Below, piece after piece: positions 34,489-44,124 of a DNA stretch of 64,000 nucleotides. Source of the DNA: Piscibacillus sp052246295 (GTDB lineage: Bacteria; Bacillota; Bacilli; Bacillales; Alkalibacillaceae); NCBI GenBank assembly GCA_052246295.1, contig JBQQCO010000018.1, one strand, 5' to 3'. Positions within the stretch are counted from its first letter, which is position 1. Every line of letters starts with the position of its first letter. Position numbers and translations under genes: made by a program. Under the pieces are notes generated by a model, which saw nothing but the letters and a program-made list of their open reading frames with translations, was not told where the DNA came from and ran no database searches.

Positions 34489-34746
34489 TTATGCTTCACT
34501 TTCAATAAATGTAATTAATGATTCCATTGCTTCTTCTTCATCAGGACCTTCTGCCTGAATTTTGACGACTTCGTTTGATCCAATTGCTAAACTCATCACG
34601 CCCATGATACTTTTTGCGTTAACACGCTTGCCATCCTTCTCTAGAAAAACATCTGATGAAAAACGGTTGGCTTCCTGTACAAATTTAGCAGCTGGCCTTG
34701 CTTGTAAGCCTGTTTCTAATTGAACTGATAATTCTTTTTCAACCAA
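34489..34746 (-). CDS. crh: HPr-like catabolite repression protein Crh
   Basis: An 85-residue HPr-family protein. The PTS histidine is replaced by glutamine (Gln15 in LETGLQARPAAKF), while the regulatory Ser46 remains in NAKSIMGVMSL. This is the defining combination of Crh: it cannot carry phosphate from enzyme I but can be phosphorylated by HPrK at Ser46 and act as a CcpA corepressor. It is the last gene after whiA (93-nt gap), as in B. subtilis. HprK itself is encoded 13 kb away in this window. Confidence 0.93.
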   Translation of the reverse strand: MVEKELSVQLETGLQARPAAKFVQEANRFSSDVFLEKDGKRVNAKSIMGVMSLAIGSNEVVKIQAEGPDEEEAMESLITFIESEA

Positions 34747-34839
34747 ATTCAGCTACTCCTCTCTATTTTATATTAAAGCGCTTCATTGAAATTTTATATA
34801 TTATAGCATGAAAAAATGGAAATAAAAAGCGAATCAGGT

Positions 34840-35787
34840 TTAACTTTCTAATAATTCGCCTTTTCTTAGTTTTTCAGCATATTCATCGATCTTTCTTAGA
34901 CGGTGGTTGATTCCCGATTTACTAATCTTACCGTTTTTAGATAATTCGCCTAACTCTTTTAGTGTCACATCTTGATGTGTCACTCGAAGCTCTGCCACCT
35001 CACGTAACTTCTCCGGCAACGCCTCTAATCCAACAGTCTTTTCAATGTAACGGATATTTTCAACTTGTCTAAATGCTGCACCGATTGTTTTGTTTAAGTT
35101 CGCTGTTTCACAATTAACCAATCGATTGACTGAATTACGCATGTCACGCATGATTCTTACATCTTCAAATTTTAGTAGCGCTTGATGGGCGCCGATTAAA
35201 ATTAAGAATTCAGTGATTTTCTCAGCTTCTTTAATGTAACAAATAAACCCTTTTTTACGTTCATGAGTCTTTGCGTTTAGATCAAAATGGTTTAATAAAC
35301 GGCAAAGAGCCTCGTTGTGTTCTTCATAGAACGAATATATCTCTAAATGATATGAAGACGTTTCAGGGTTATTCACTGAACCACCGGCCAAAAACGCACC
35401 TCTTAAGTATGACTGTTTACAACAATCCTCTTTAATAAAAGAATCTGAGACATCTCGTTTAATCGTAAATGTACCTTCTAAAATTTCAAGATCCGTTAAT
35501 AAGTTCTTAACCTCTTGATACATTCTAACAATATAGATGTTGTTCTTTTTAAGACGCATTTTTTTACGTACTAAAAGTTCAATCGGCACATCGTACATAT
35601 GCTTGATTAACGAATAAATCCGTCTTGCGATTGCTGCGTTTTCTGTTTGAACATCTAAAATATATTGACGGTTCGAAAACGAAAGCGAACCATTCATGCG
35701 GATTAAAGATGCTAATTCTGCTCGTTTACAACAGTCATCGCTCTCGATGTTCGTTAATTCTTTTTTCGTTTCGGATGCGAATGACAT
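34840..35787 (-). CDS. whiA: DNA-binding protein WhiA
   Basis: A 315-residue protein with an N-terminal degenerate LAGLIDADG-like domain (SFASETKKELTNIESDDCCKRAELASLIRMNGSLSF and CCKQSYLRGAFLAGGSVNNPE) and a C-terminal HTH (VTLKELGELSKNGKISKSGINHRLRKI). WhiA influences cell division and chromosome segregation in Bacillus and sporulation in actinomycetes. It follows yvcK by 46 nt within the same operon. GAGGGGA precedes the ATG. Confidence 0.95.
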   Translation of the reverse strand: MSFASETKKELTNIESDDCCKRAELASLIRMNGSLSFSNRQYILDVQTENAAIARRIYSLIKHMYDVPIELLVRKKMRLKKNNIYIVRMYQEVKNLLTDLEILEGTFTIKRDVSDSFIKEDCCKQSYLRGAFLAGGSVNNPETSSYHLEIYSFYEEHNEALCRLLNHFDLNAKTHERKKGFICYIKEAEKITEFLILIGAHQALLKFEDVRIMRDMRNSVNRLVNCETANLNKTIGAAFRQVENIRYIEKTVGLEALPEKLREVAELRVTHQDVTLKELGELSKNGKISKSGINHRLRKIDEYAEKLRKGELLES

Positions 35788-35833
35788 GGTATTCCCCTCA
35801 TTTCTAACTTCAACTGTTCTAGTCTACCTTCTA

Positions 35834-36790
35834 TTATAACAAGTTGTAAAGAAGTTTTGCTATCTTTTGCTCATCATGTTTTAACGTACCATCTTCATGT
35901 AAGCTTGCAATATCTCCTTTTAAAACTTGAACACCTACATTGTGTAAGTTTTCATCATCACATAAAACCGGTGCTGCCTGTTCTTTCGCATAACCTTCTT
36001 TAATGTTTGGTGAAATCATTTTACCATGAATTACAATTTCATCAATAAACTTATCACCAACATGGTCATGTAGGGCTTTTATATGTTGTGATGCTGTATA
36101 ATCATCTGTCTCACCATGTTGTGTCATGATGTTACAAATATAATATTTTTTAGCTTTAGCTTTTAGAAGTGCCTGTTTAATTTCAGGTGCGATTAAATTT
36201 GGAATAATACTTGTATATAGGCTTCCCGGTGCGACAACAATCATTTCTGCCTTTTGAATAGCTTGCACAGCTTCTGGTAGTGGCTCGATTTTCGGTGGAT
36301 CATAAAATACTCGTTTAATCTTTTTTCCAACCTTAGGAATGTTGGATTCACCCCGAACAACCGTCCCGTCTTCAAACTCTGCTTTTAAATACATATTTTC
36401 ATTCGCGATTGGGTAAATCCGACCTTTTACATTAAAAACTCGAGAAATTTCTTTAATTCCCTTATAGAAATCTCCTGTTATTGAAGTCATCCCTGCTAAT
36501 ATAAGGTTCCCTAAAGAGTGCCCTGAAATACCATTTCCATTCTCAAATCGGTGCTGAAACAATTTTAATAATGTTGGCTCAACATCCGACATCGAAGCGA
36601 TTACTTTACGAATATCACCTGGAGCTGGAATCGATAAATCCTCTCGCAATCTTCCCGAGCTTCCCCCGTCATCAAAAACAGTGACAATCGCCGAAAGATT
36701 TATCGGATATTGTCTTAATCCCCTTAATAACACAGGCAGCCCGGTTCCTCCCCCGATAACGACTACCTTTGGTCCATTAACATTCGTCAT
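35834..36790 (-). CDS. yvcK: YvcK/GlmR family protein (gluconeogenic growth and morphology factor)
   Basis: A 318-residue protein of the YvcK/CofD-like family. The N-terminus KVVVIGGGTGLPVLLRGLR is the nucleotide-sugar binding loop, followed by VFDDGGSSGRLREDL, ISGHSLGNLILAGMTSI and VVAPGSLYTSIIPNL. In B. subtilis it binds UDP-GlcNAc and is needed for shape and growth on gluconeogenic carbon, stimulating GlmS. It starts 1 nt after the rapZ stop, so translation is coupled. Confidence 0.94.
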   Translation of the reverse strand: MTNVNGPKVVVIGGGTGLPVLLRGLRQYPINLSAIVTVFDDGGSSGRLREDLSIPAPGDIRKVIASMSDVEPTLLKLFQHRFENGNGISGHSLGNLILAGMTSITGDFYKGIKEISRVFNVKGRIYPIANENMYLKAEFEDGTVVRGESNIPKVGKKIKRVFYDPPKIEPLPEAVQAIQKAEMIVVAPGSLYTSIIPNLIAPEIKQALLKAKAKKYYICNIMTQHGETDDYTASQHIKALHDHVGDKFIDEIVIHGKMISPNIKEGYAKEQAAPVLCDDENLHNVGVQVLKGDIASLHEDGTLKHDEQKIAKLLYNLL

Positions 36791-36791
36791 A

Positions 36792-37676
36792 TTATCGTTT
36801 ATTCCCCTTTTCTATATCTCGGTGATAAACATGAGCTGTATACTGTTGATTAATAATTTCTCCCAATTTCTCAGCAATCGCAACAGACCTATGTTGTCCA
36901 CCTGTACATCCAATGGCAATAACTAACTGACTTTTACCCTCGCGATGATAATGAGGAAGCATAAATTTCAGTAAGTCTTGTAGCTTTCTAACAAACTGTC
37001 TCGTTTCTTTCCATTTAAAAACATAAGCATTTACTTCTTGGTTTAAACCAGTTAAATCTCTCATCGATTCGACATAATGAGGGTTTGGTAAAAATCTCAC
37101 ATCAAACATAATATCTGCATCAATCGGTACGCCATGCTTAAAACCGAACGAAACGACTTGAACAGAGAAAATTTGTTGTTTTTTCTCAGAGTAGTTCTTT
37201 AATATTTTTTCTCTTAGCTCACGCGCAGAAAGGCCTGTAGTATCTATGATTTTCTGTGCTCGACCTTTTAATTCATCAAGGATTTGACGCTCTTGTTGGA
37301 TTCCTGATAAAGGTAATCCATCAGGTGCTAGCGGGTGAGACCTTCTTGACTCTTTATATCTTTGAACAAGTGATTCATTAGTCGCGTCTAAAAATAATAT
37401 ATGCTCTTGAATCCAAGTCTCTGCCCCTAATTGATCCAACGTTTCATACAAACTATCAAAAAACTCACGACCACGTAAATCCATTACAACTGCAAGCTTT
37501 TTATTTTCTTCAGGATTTTCTTTCATCAACTCTAAAAATTTTGGCAGTAACGTTGGTGGTAGATTATCGACACAAAAGTATCCCATATCTTCAAAACTCT
37601 GGATTGCAACTGTTTTTCCTGCACCTGACATACCTGTGATAATCACCAATTCGACGACTTTACTCTGATTTTGCAT
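36792..37676 (-). CDS. rapZ: RNase adapter RapZ / nucleotide-binding protein YvcJ
   Basis: A 294-residue P-loop protein. Walker A is GMSGAGKTVAIQSFEDMGYFCVDNLPP, and the C-terminal domain has SFGFKHGVPIDADIMFDVRFLPNPHY and IAIGCTGGQHRSVAIAEKL, the signature of RapZ/YvcJ. In Bacillus it hydrolyses nucleotides and affects competence; in enteric bacteria it controls glmS through small RNAs. With yvcK next to it, a link to amino-sugar supply is reasonable. The start ATG 37676 has GAGAGGGGTGG upstream. Confidence 0.94.
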   Translation of the reverse strand: MQNQSKVVELVIITGMSGAGKTVAIQSFEDMGYFCVDNLPPTLLPKFLELMKENPEENKKLAVVMDLRGREFFDSLYETLDQLGAETWIQEHILFLDATNESLVQRYKESRRSHPLAPDGLPLSGIQQERQILDELKGRAQKIIDTTGLSARELREKILKNYSEKKQQIFSVQVVSFGFKHGVPIDADIMFDVRFLPNPHYVESMRDLTGLNQEVNAYVFKWKETRQFVRKLQDLLKFMLPHYHREGKSQLVIAIGCTGGQHRSVAIAEKLGEIINQQYTAHVYHRDIEKGNKR

Positions 37677-37695
37677 GACGCCACCCCTCTCACTT

Positions 37696-38151
37696 TTATA
37701 CTAATTGATTATCTACGATTTGTTCTTTTAGCTTAAAATCGTATGTATAATAAAACGTACCTGTTAACACAAATTGAGGATCCTCAATGGCATGCTTAAT
37801 GAGCGTTCGATCACCTTCAGCCATTGGGAGACTTAACACTTCATTTACTGGAACCCATTCTAAAGTCCCTTCTGGCGTGTGCTCAAGCACCTTACCCTCT
37901 GCTTGATGACAAACGTATGTAAACATCATCCATTCTTGATCATCATCCATAACAAAATTAAAAACACTTGATAACTTTGGATTAATTAATTTCAACCCAG
38001 TTTCTTCTTTATATTCACGCTTGATCGCACGATTAATACTTTCTTCTGGCTCCATTTTACCACCCGGAGCAGCATACCAATTACGTCTAGGCTTTTTTAA
38101 CATAAGAACTTGTTCATCATGAATGTATACGGCATTTGTAACACGTTGCAT
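37696..38151 (-). CDS. yvcI: Nudix hydrolase (YvcI-like)
   Basis: A 151-residue Nudix enzyme. The Nudix box is GGKMEPEESINRAIKREYKEETGL, with the REXXEE core KREYKEETG. The preceding KKPRRNWYAAPGG is typical of 8-oxo-dGTPase-like members. I start it at ATG 38151 (MQRVTNAVYI), which follows AAGGGAGTG; an upstream start at 38190 would add residues outside the family. It is the first gene of the rapZ-yvcK-whiA-crh operon, with 19 nt to rapZ. Confidence 0.9.
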   Translation of the reverse strand: MQRVTNAVYIHDEQVLMLKKPRRNWYAAPGGKMEPEESINRAIKREYKEETGLKLINPKLSSVFNFVMDDDQEWMMFTYVCHQAEGKVLEHTPEGTLEWVPVNEVLSLPMAEGDRTLIKHAIEDPQFVLTGTFYYTYDFKLKEQIVDNQLV

Positions 38152-38423
38152 AACGTTCACTCCCTTGTGTTCTCTATCCTTATTATACATCTATATGAGT
38201 ACTAATAACAGAGCAGAAGTTTTGAATGATGACATTCGTTGTATTTTAATAAAAATGTCTATCCGACTTTGTATATCGAGTTTCACAAGTGATCTTGCTC
38301 TTCGGACAGACACATCAGCCATTTTCAGTTTGACAGACATTCTACCCAATTTCACGTGCACACGTACAGATTTGAACGTCTCAACGTCTCATGCCGGTAT
38401 AATCTATCCGAAATTCGATTGTT

Positions 38424-38653
38424 ATGAACGGCTCTCATCTGTTTATGAACGGGTTCTCAGCATTTATGAACGGGTTCACTGCATTTATGAACGGGTTCAC
38501 TGCGTTTATGAACGGGTTCACTGCGTTTATGAACGGGTTCACTGCGTTTATGAACGGGTTCACTGCGTTTATGAACGGGTTCCCAGCATTTATGAACGGG
38601 TTCTCAGCATTTATGAACGGGTTCTCAGATTTATGAACGTCACTCTTAACCTC
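38424..38653. repeat. Array E: eleven 21-bp units, core TTTATGAACGGGTTCACTGCG
   Basis: ATGAACG starts at 38424, 38445, 38466, 38487, 38508, 38529, 38550, 38571, 38592, 38613 and 38633; only the last step is 20. The central units are identical, with decay at the edges (CTCATCT, CTCAGAT). Upstream, at 38329, 38350 and 38371, three weaker 21-bp spaced TTT(G/C)A units suggest an older, degenerated extension. It lies between the nudix and trxB genes (minus strand) and occupies the 38191-38798 gap together with a terminator. The both-strand FMNGFTA/FINAVNP ORFs are by-products. Confidence 0.93.
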
Positions 38654-38672
38654 TATAAACATACAAAAAAAA

Positions 38673-38697
38673 CACACAGGCTATATAAACCTGTGTG
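38673..38697 (-). terminator. Terminator downstream of trxB
   Basis: CACACAGG pairs with CCTGTGTG over a 9-nt loop and is followed on the minus strand by eight Ts. It is about 100 nt beyond the trxB stop codon and directly before array E. Confidence 0.85.
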
Positions 38698-38798
38698 GCT
38701 AACTAATCTATAGTTAATAAAGGGGGTCAATTAATTAACCCTATTATAACGAATCATTGTTTCATCCGTGTTACACACGAGTTAAAAAGCCGTTACGA

Positions 38799-39749
38799 TT
38801 ATTGTTCAACCTTTAACTCTTCCATAAGGTTTTCAATATAATGCTGAGCAGACTGAGCTGCAATACTTCCATCGCCAGTTGCTGTAACGATTTGACGAAG
38901 TTCTTTATCACGGATATCACCAGCAGCAAAAATTCCCGGTACGGCTGTTTCCATGTTTTCATTCGTCTTGACATAACCTTCATCAGTTGTGATGCCAATG
39001 TCTGTGAACGCTTGGTTTAATGGAATCATACCGATGTAAATGAACACACCGTCAATTTCTTCTTCATAAGTTTCGTCCGTTTCGTTATTATAAAGAACAG
39101 CGCTACCGACTTTACCGTCTTTTTCTTTAATCTCTTTCATTTCAGTGTTCCACTTAAAGTCGATCTTCTCATTATCAAACGCACGTTGTTGTAAAATTTT
39201 CTGAGCACGTAACTCATCACGACGGTGCACAATTGTCACTTTGTTCGCAAAGCGTGTTAAATAAACACCCTCTTCAACAGCCGAGTCACCGCCACCGACA
39301 ACGAATAAGTTTTTATCGCGGAAGAATGCTCCGTCACAAACCGCACAGTAAGAAACACCGCGACCGCTGTATTCTTCTTCTCCAGGGATGCCTAATTTTT
39401 TATATTGAGCACCTGTAGCTAAAATCACTGCACGAGCTTTATATTCTTTGTTACCTGCAATAACGGTTTTGAATTCTTTTCCGTCTTTAATTTCTTTAAT
39501 ATCACCAAATGCATACTCTGCACCAAACTTTTGAGAATGCTCAAACATTTTATTAGATAAATCCGGCCCAAGAATGTGATCATAGCCTGGGTAGTTTTCA
39601 ACATCTTCAGTATTAACCATTTGTCCACCTGGCACACCACGCTCAAGCATCAATGTATCTAAGTTAGCGCGAGATGTGTAAACAGCTGCAGTTAAACCTG
39701 CAGGACCTGCACCAGCAATGATTACGTCATAAATTCGTTCTTCCGTCAT
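38799..39749 (-). CDS. trxB: Thioredoxin reductase
   Basis: A 316-residue flavoprotein transferring electrons from NADPH to thioredoxin. FAD motif VIIAGAGPAGLTAAVY at residues 9-24; redox-active Cys135 and Cys138 in SYCAVCDGAFF; NADPH motif VVGGGDSAVEEG; and the C-terminal FAD contact GIFAAGDIRDKELRQIVTATGDG. Length and all motifs are normal. AAGGAGTTGAGG precedes the ATG. The TPR gene upstream is the usual Bacillus neighbour. Confidence 0.97.
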   Translation of the reverse strand: MTEERIYDVIIAGAGPAGLTAAVYTSRANLDTLMLERGVPGGQMVNTEDVENYPGYDHILGPDLSNKMFEHSQKFGAEYAFGDIKEIKDGKEFKTVIAGNKEYKARAVILATGAQYKKLGIPGEEEYSGRGVSYCAVCDGAFFRDKNLFVVGGGDSAVEEGVYLTRFANKVTIVHRRDELRAQKILQQRAFDNEKIDFKWNTEMKEIKEKDGKVGSAVLYNNETDETYEEEIDGVFIYIGMIPLNQAFTDIGITTDEGYVKTNENMETAVPGIFAAGDIRDKELRQIVTATGDGSIAAQSAQHYIENLMEELKVEQ

Positions 39750-39836
39750 GACCTCAACTCCTTTTTTCTACTTCTTTATATATCATATTAGAACTGTATG
39801 TTAGCGACAAACTTTTTGCTTATACCCTTAACCGTA

Positions 39837-40814
39837 TTAACTAAAAGACTGAAGTGATGGGTGCTTTTCCAGACCTTGTTTCCAAATTTGAATACTCTTA
39901 TCCATTAGGTCATGAGCCGCCAAAACCGTTGCATACCAATAATAATAGCTTAAATAATTGGATACCTCGTACTGATTAACTTGTTGGAAGCGCCAAAGAG
40001 CTTGCTCATACTCTTTCACACGTGCAAATGTAATAGCTAGTTTTAATTTTTGCGGTTCATACGTCGGATATACATTATAAAGTGATGGTAACAATTCTTC
40101 AAACTCTCTGTTTTTACCACTTTCAAAATAAAAATATACTAAGTTAAGGCGACTATGAAGATTAGTGGGATCCTGCTCAAACCACGCCTCTTCTAATGTA
40201 ATCGCTTCTTGTTGATCACCTTTTCTAAATAACGCATAAGCATACTCATGTTTTGCTGAAAAATATTCAGGATAAAGAGTCATCATCTCTTCTAAAATTT
40301 CAAGAGCCTCTTCCCACTCCTCATGCTCTAAATGGTAAAAAGCTGTTTCCTGATGAATCATAATTTCATCCATCTCATCGATATCAAAATCATCTTCTTC
40401 ATATTCCTCAGCTGATAATTGATCTAACATATCAAGAAGTCTAACCACTTCATCTCTAAAGTCACCATTCTCTTGTAACTCTAGATACTTATGACCAAAC
40501 TTTTTTGCCTCATAAAATAGACCTAAATGCGCATAATTGTTGGCTAATAAATAAAAACAATCCGGATAAGCATGTCCATGATGATCGACTACTTGTTGTA
40601 AAAGATCATTCGCACGATGGTATTGACCAATCTCCGTGTACAAGACCGATAACTGAGACAAATAAAGCGGATTGTTTGGCTTAAGCTCTAAAGCCTTTTG
40701 AAACCATTTCTCAGCCTTTTCAAAACGCTTACCTTGAAATGCTTTTACGCCATATGAAAAATAAAAATCACCCTCATGACGATATGGGATAATATTAGAA
40801 TCTCTAGTTTGCAT
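39837..40814 (-). CDS. TPR-repeat protein (YvcD-like)
   Basis: A 325-residue soluble protein with several tetratricopeptide repeats: YFSYGVKAFQGKRFEKAEKWFQKALELKPNNPLYLSQLSVLYTEIGQYHRANDLLQQ contains two, and more occur at residues 160-310. An acidic linker (EEYEEDDFDIDEMDE) separates two TPR blocks. Such proteins act as scaffolds; no partner can be named. It lies upstream of trxB, like yvcD in B. subtilis. Confidence 0.8.
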   Translation of the reverse strand: MQTRDSNIIPYRHEGDFYFSYGVKAFQGKRFEKAEKWFQKALELKPNNPLYLSQLSVLYTEIGQYHRANDLLQQVVDHHGHAYPDCFYLLANNYAHLGLFYEAKKFGHKYLELQENGDFRDEVVRLLDMLDQLSAEEYEEDDFDIDEMDEIMIHQETAFYHLEHEEWEEALEILEEMMTLYPEYFSAKHEYAYALFRKGDQQEAITLEEAWFEQDPTNLHSRLNLVYFYFESGKNREFEELLPSLYNVYPTYEPQKLKLAITFARVKEYEQALWRFQQVNQYEVSNYLSYYYWYATVLAAHDLMDKSIQIWKQGLEKHPSLQSFS

Positions 40815-40964
40815 AAAGGCCTCCCGAACTTAGATTACAGTCCAAGTATAGCATAGTTGTCTAACTTTGACGTATTTTGCAGAATTTTCAATTATAAAGG
40901 AGGCATGTTGGTGCAAACTGCAATTAAATTTAGCGAAACAACACATAAAAAGTCAAAACAAAAA

Positions 40965-40988
40965 TCCCACAGTTTTAGATCTGTGGGA
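40965..40988 (-). terminator. Terminator of the glpKD operon, stem includes the stop codon
   Basis: TCCCACAG and CTGTGGGA form an 8-bp stem whose loop contains the glpD stop codon; on the minus strand it is followed by TTTTTGTTTT. Ribosomes ending at the glpD stop would cover part of the stem, which could tie termination to translation. Confidence 0.85.
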
Positions 40989-42615
40989 CTGGTTCTTTAG
41001 CTTCTTTAATTGCTTTTTGAAGTTCAGCAACATAATCTTGATATTGCTCGTTACGCCAATTAAAATACTTTTTCATAAAATCGGTAACCGCATGTTGATG
41101 TTCCTTTACCCATTCTATATTAAAATATAATGCTCCAGTTCTTCTAACAAAGAAGTCAACTGGCTTATAAACTTGTTCGTACTCTAATGTGTACATTAAT
41201 TCAGCATAGACTTCTTTAGGCATTCCTAAATCATTGGGTGCCTGCTCGTAGTAATAAAACACTTTCTGAACATTTGATCCATAACGATGAACTAACGATT
41301 GAGCCACGGCTTCTTTTATACCGATTTTTTGACCTTCATAAATCATTAGTAACGAAAAGGATTCAAAGCCTTTTGAGCCGTTGACGTCTCCGCCACTAAT
41401 CGGAAGGTGTTTCGTGCTCGATTTAGGAACATCAATATTTAATTGCTTTGCGGCTAAATCTACAACTTGCTGAGCCATTTTTCGATAACCTGTTAATTTA
41501 CCACCAGCAATCGACATTAGGCCTGAATCGGATACGAAAATTTCATCTTTTCTAGAAATCTCAGAAGGGCTTTTACCTTCCTCATGAATAAGTGGTCTCA
41601 CACCAGACCAAGTAGACTCGATGTCATCTTCTAAAAGCTTGACGTTAGGAAACATTTGATGGATCGTTTCTAATAAATAAATTCGATCCTCTCTTGTCAC
41701 CGTCGGATTCGTTAAATCACCTTCAAACGGTGTATCGGTTGTTCCAACGTACGTTTTGCCATCACGAGGAATGGCAAACACCATTCGACCATCAGGCGTG
41801 TCATAATAGATTGCTTGCTGTAGCGGAAACTTTGTATGATCAAACACTAAGTGAACACCTTTTGTATGAAACAAATACTTATCCTTTTTTACGTGATCCA
41901 TCGAACGAATTTGATCAACCCATGGTCCTGTAGCATTTACGATCTTTTTACCAAACACTTCATGAACTGTGCCATCCGTTAAGTCGTGAGCTTTTACTCC
42001 AACTACGTGACCATCATTATATAAAAGCTGTTCGACCTTCATATAATTAAAAGCTGTTGCACCGTTTTCGATGGCCTTCTTTAAAACTTCTAACGTTAAC
42101 CTAGCATCATCGGTTTTGTATTCGACATAATAGCCGCTACCTTTAAGCCCATCACGATTTAATAACGGTTCACGGTCAAGCGTCTCCTCTACCGTTAGCA
42201 TTTTGCGGCGTTCATCTTTTTTCACGCCTGCCAAAAAGTCATACACTCTAAGCCCGAGATTCGTCGTTAACGGGCCAAATGTACCTTTTTCATAGAACGG
42301 TAGCATCATCCACTCAGGCGTCGTTACATGTGGGCCATTTTCATAAACGATGTCCCGTTCCTTACCGACTTCGGCAACCATTTTCACCTCAAAGTTCTTA
42401 AGGTAACGTAAACCACCGTGTACTAACTTAGTTGAGCGACTCGATGTACCTGCAGCAAAATCTTGCATCTCTAAAACCACAACCGATAAGCCTCGTGTGA
42501 CAGCATCTAACGCAATTCCCGCTCCAGTGATGCCTCCACCTATTACGACAAGGTCAAATTCTTCTTTTAATGCACTTTTGTTTTCTTCACGATGTTTATT
42601 CGACATAGCAGTCAA
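40975..42615 (-). CDS. glpD: Aerobic glycerol-3-phosphate dehydrogenase
   Basis: A 546-residue FAD enzyme oxidising glycerol-3-phosphate to dihydroxyacetone phosphate at the membrane. FAD motif LVVIGGGITGAGIALDAVTRGL near residues 22-43; also SSRSTKLVHGGLRYLKNFE, NATGPWVDQIR and MSIAGGKLTGYRKMAQQV. The start is TTG 42615, 7 nt after AAAGGGTG; the ATG at 42606 is 16 nt away and less likely. It follows glpK by 15 nt. In B. subtilis, glpD has its own promoter and GlpP antiterminator leader; here no room exists for one, so expression must depend on glpK transcription. Confidence 0.95.
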   Translation of the reverse strand: MTAMSNKHREENKSALKEEFDLVVIGGGITGAGIALDAVTRGLSVVVLEMQDFAAGTSSRSTKLVHGGLRYLKNFEVKMVAEVGKERDIVYENGPHVTTPEWMMLPFYEKGTFGPLTTNLGLRVYDFLAGVKKDERRKMLTVEETLDREPLLNRDGLKGSGYYVEYKTDDARLTLEVLKKAIENGATAFNYMKVEQLLYNDGHVVGVKAHDLTDGTVHEVFGKKIVNATGPWVDQIRSMDHVKKDKYLFHTKGVHLVFDHTKFPLQQAIYYDTPDGRMVFAIPRDGKTYVGTTDTPFEGDLTNPTVTREDRIYLLETIHQMFPNVKLLEDDIESTWSGVRPLIHEEGKSPSEISRKDEIFVSDSGLMSIAGGKLTGYRKMAQQVVDLAAKQLNIDVPKSSTKHLPISGGDVNGSKGFESFSLLMIYEGQKIGIKEAVAQSLVHRYGSNVQKVFYYYEQAPNDLGMPKEVYAELMYTLEYEQVYKPVDFFVRRTGALYFNIEWVKEHQHAVTDFMKKYFNWRNEQYQDYVAELQKAIKEAKEPVPQI

Positions 42616-42630
42616 GATCTAACACCCTTT

Positions 42631-44124
42631 CTACGATATAAAAGCTTGTGTCGCTTTAACGGCTCTCTTCCAGCCATCATATTTTTCCTCTCGTTCATCC
42701 TCACTCATGTTCGGTTCAAACATGCGATCCGTTTTCCACTGATTCGCGATTTCATCTTTACTATCCCAATAACCAACAGCTAAGCCTGCTAAGTAAGCAG
42801 CCCCTAAAGCAGTTGTTTCATTCACAACTGGGCGTTCGACATTAGCATTTAAAATATCACTTTGGAATTGCATTAGAAAATCATTTTGCACGGCGCCACC
42901 ATCAACACGTAAGGTTTTAAGTTTTAAACCAGCATCTTCAATCATCGCATTGACGACATCCTTCGACTGGTAAGCTAGTGATTCAAGTGTTGCGCGAATA
43001 AAGTGTTCCTTTTCAGTACCACGCGTTAAGCCAAAAACAGCTCCTCGGGCATGACTGTCCCAATACGGTGTGCCTAGTCCAACAAATGCCGGTACCACGT
43101 ACACACCATCAGTAGATTCCACACGTTTAGCATACATTTCACTATCTTTAGCTGATTTGAACAATCTAAGACCATCGCGCAACCATTGGATTGCAGAACC
43201 AGCAACAAAAATACTACCTTCTAATGCATAGTGTACCTCGCCGTCAACACCCCATGCTAATGTTGTCAATAAACCATGGTCTGAGGTCACCGCTTCACGA
43301 CCTGTGTTCATTAACATGAAGCATCCTGTACCATACGTATTTTTCGCCATTCCTTTTTCAAAACACGCCTGGCCGAATAAAGCCGACTGTTGATCGCCGC
43401 ACGCACCTGCGATTGGAACTTCATAGCCTTGAAATTGATATTCAGCCGTTTTCCCATAAACTTCAGAAGACGGTCGCACTTCCGGTAGCATGCTTTTCGG
43501 AACATCTAATATTTCTAAAAGCTCATCATCCCATTTCAATTCATGGATGTTATACATTAATGTGCGAGATGCATTTGAGTAATCGGTCACATGCACTTTC
43601 CCGCCTGATAACTTATAGATCAGCCATGTGTCAATCGTGCCAAACATAAGATCCCCGTTTTCCGCCTTTTCTTTGGCACCATCTATATGATCTAAAATCC
43701 ACTTCACCTTTGTTCCTGAAAAATATGGATCTAACAGTAAACCTGTTTTTTCTCTAAAAAGAGGCTCGTGGCCTTCATTCTTAAGTGTTTCGCAAATGTC
43801 CTCTGTTTGTCTAGATTGCCAAACAATCGCTTTATGAATCGGTCTTCCTGTATGACGGTCCCAAACAACCGTGGTTTCACGTTGATTGGTAATCCCGATT
43901 CCGGCGATTTGATTCGGTTCAATGTCAGCTTTTCTTAACACTTCAGACATACAAAATTGCGTCGACGTCCAAATTTCATTAGCGTCATGCTCCACCCAAC
44001 CTGGTTGCGGGAAATACTGCTTGAACTCTTGCTGAGCAACCTCAACCATTTCCCCTTTTTTGTTAAACAAAATGGCTCTTGAGCTAGTTGTACCTTGATC
44101 TAACGATAAAATGTATTGTTCCAT
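42631..44124 (-). CDS. glpK: Glycerol kinase
   Basis: A 497-residue FGGY-family kinase phosphorylating glycerol. It has LSLDQGTTSSRAILFNKKGE at the N-terminus, GIGITNQRETTVVWDRHTG, GACGDQQSALFGQACFEKGMAKNTYGTGCFMLMNTG, and GLGTPYWDSHARGAVFGLTRG. In Firmicutes the enzyme is activated by HPr phosphorylation. No glpF facilitator gene is next to it. The 330-bp upstream gap holds an interspersed repeat and a likely promoter region; I could not identify an antiterminator leader. GGGAGGAAT precedes the ATG. Confidence 0.96.
   Translation of the reverse strand: MEQYILSLDQGTTSSRAILFNKKGEMVEVAQQEFKQYFPQPGWVEHDANEIWTSTQFCMSEVLRKADIEPNQIAGIGITNQRETTVVWDRHTGRPIHKAIVWQSRQTEDICETLKNEGHEPLFREKTGLLLDPYFSGTKVKWILDHIDGAKEKAENGDLMFGTIDTWLIYKLSGGKVHVTDYSNASRTLMYNIHELKWDDELLEILDVPKSMLPEVRPSSEVYGKTAEYQFQGYEVPIAGACGDQQSALFGQACFEKGMAKNTYGTGCFMLMNTGREAVTSDHGLLTTLAWGVDGEVHYALEGSIFVAGSAIQWLRDGLRLFKSAKDSEMYAKRVESTDGVYVVPAFVGLGTPYWDSHARGAVFGLTRGTEKEHFIRATLESLAYQSKDVVNAMIEDAGLKLKTLRVDGGAVQNDFLMQFQSDILNANVERPVVNETTALGAAYLAGLAVGYWDSKDEIANQWKTDRMFEPNMSEDEREEKYDGWKRAVKATQAFIS

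Noticed and set aside
33946..34518. ORFs across array D (FTASLSAFTA, YRHSPLPYRH and VNVDREAVNADR repeats)
   Set aside because: Same reasoning: three frames on two strands are open at once, no start site with a ribosome-binding sequence, and the sequence runs into the crh terminator.
38123..38713. ORFs across array E (FMNGFTA, YERVHCV and FINAVNP repeats)
   Set aside because: By-products of the 21-bp unit; they overlap the nudix start region and the trxB terminator.
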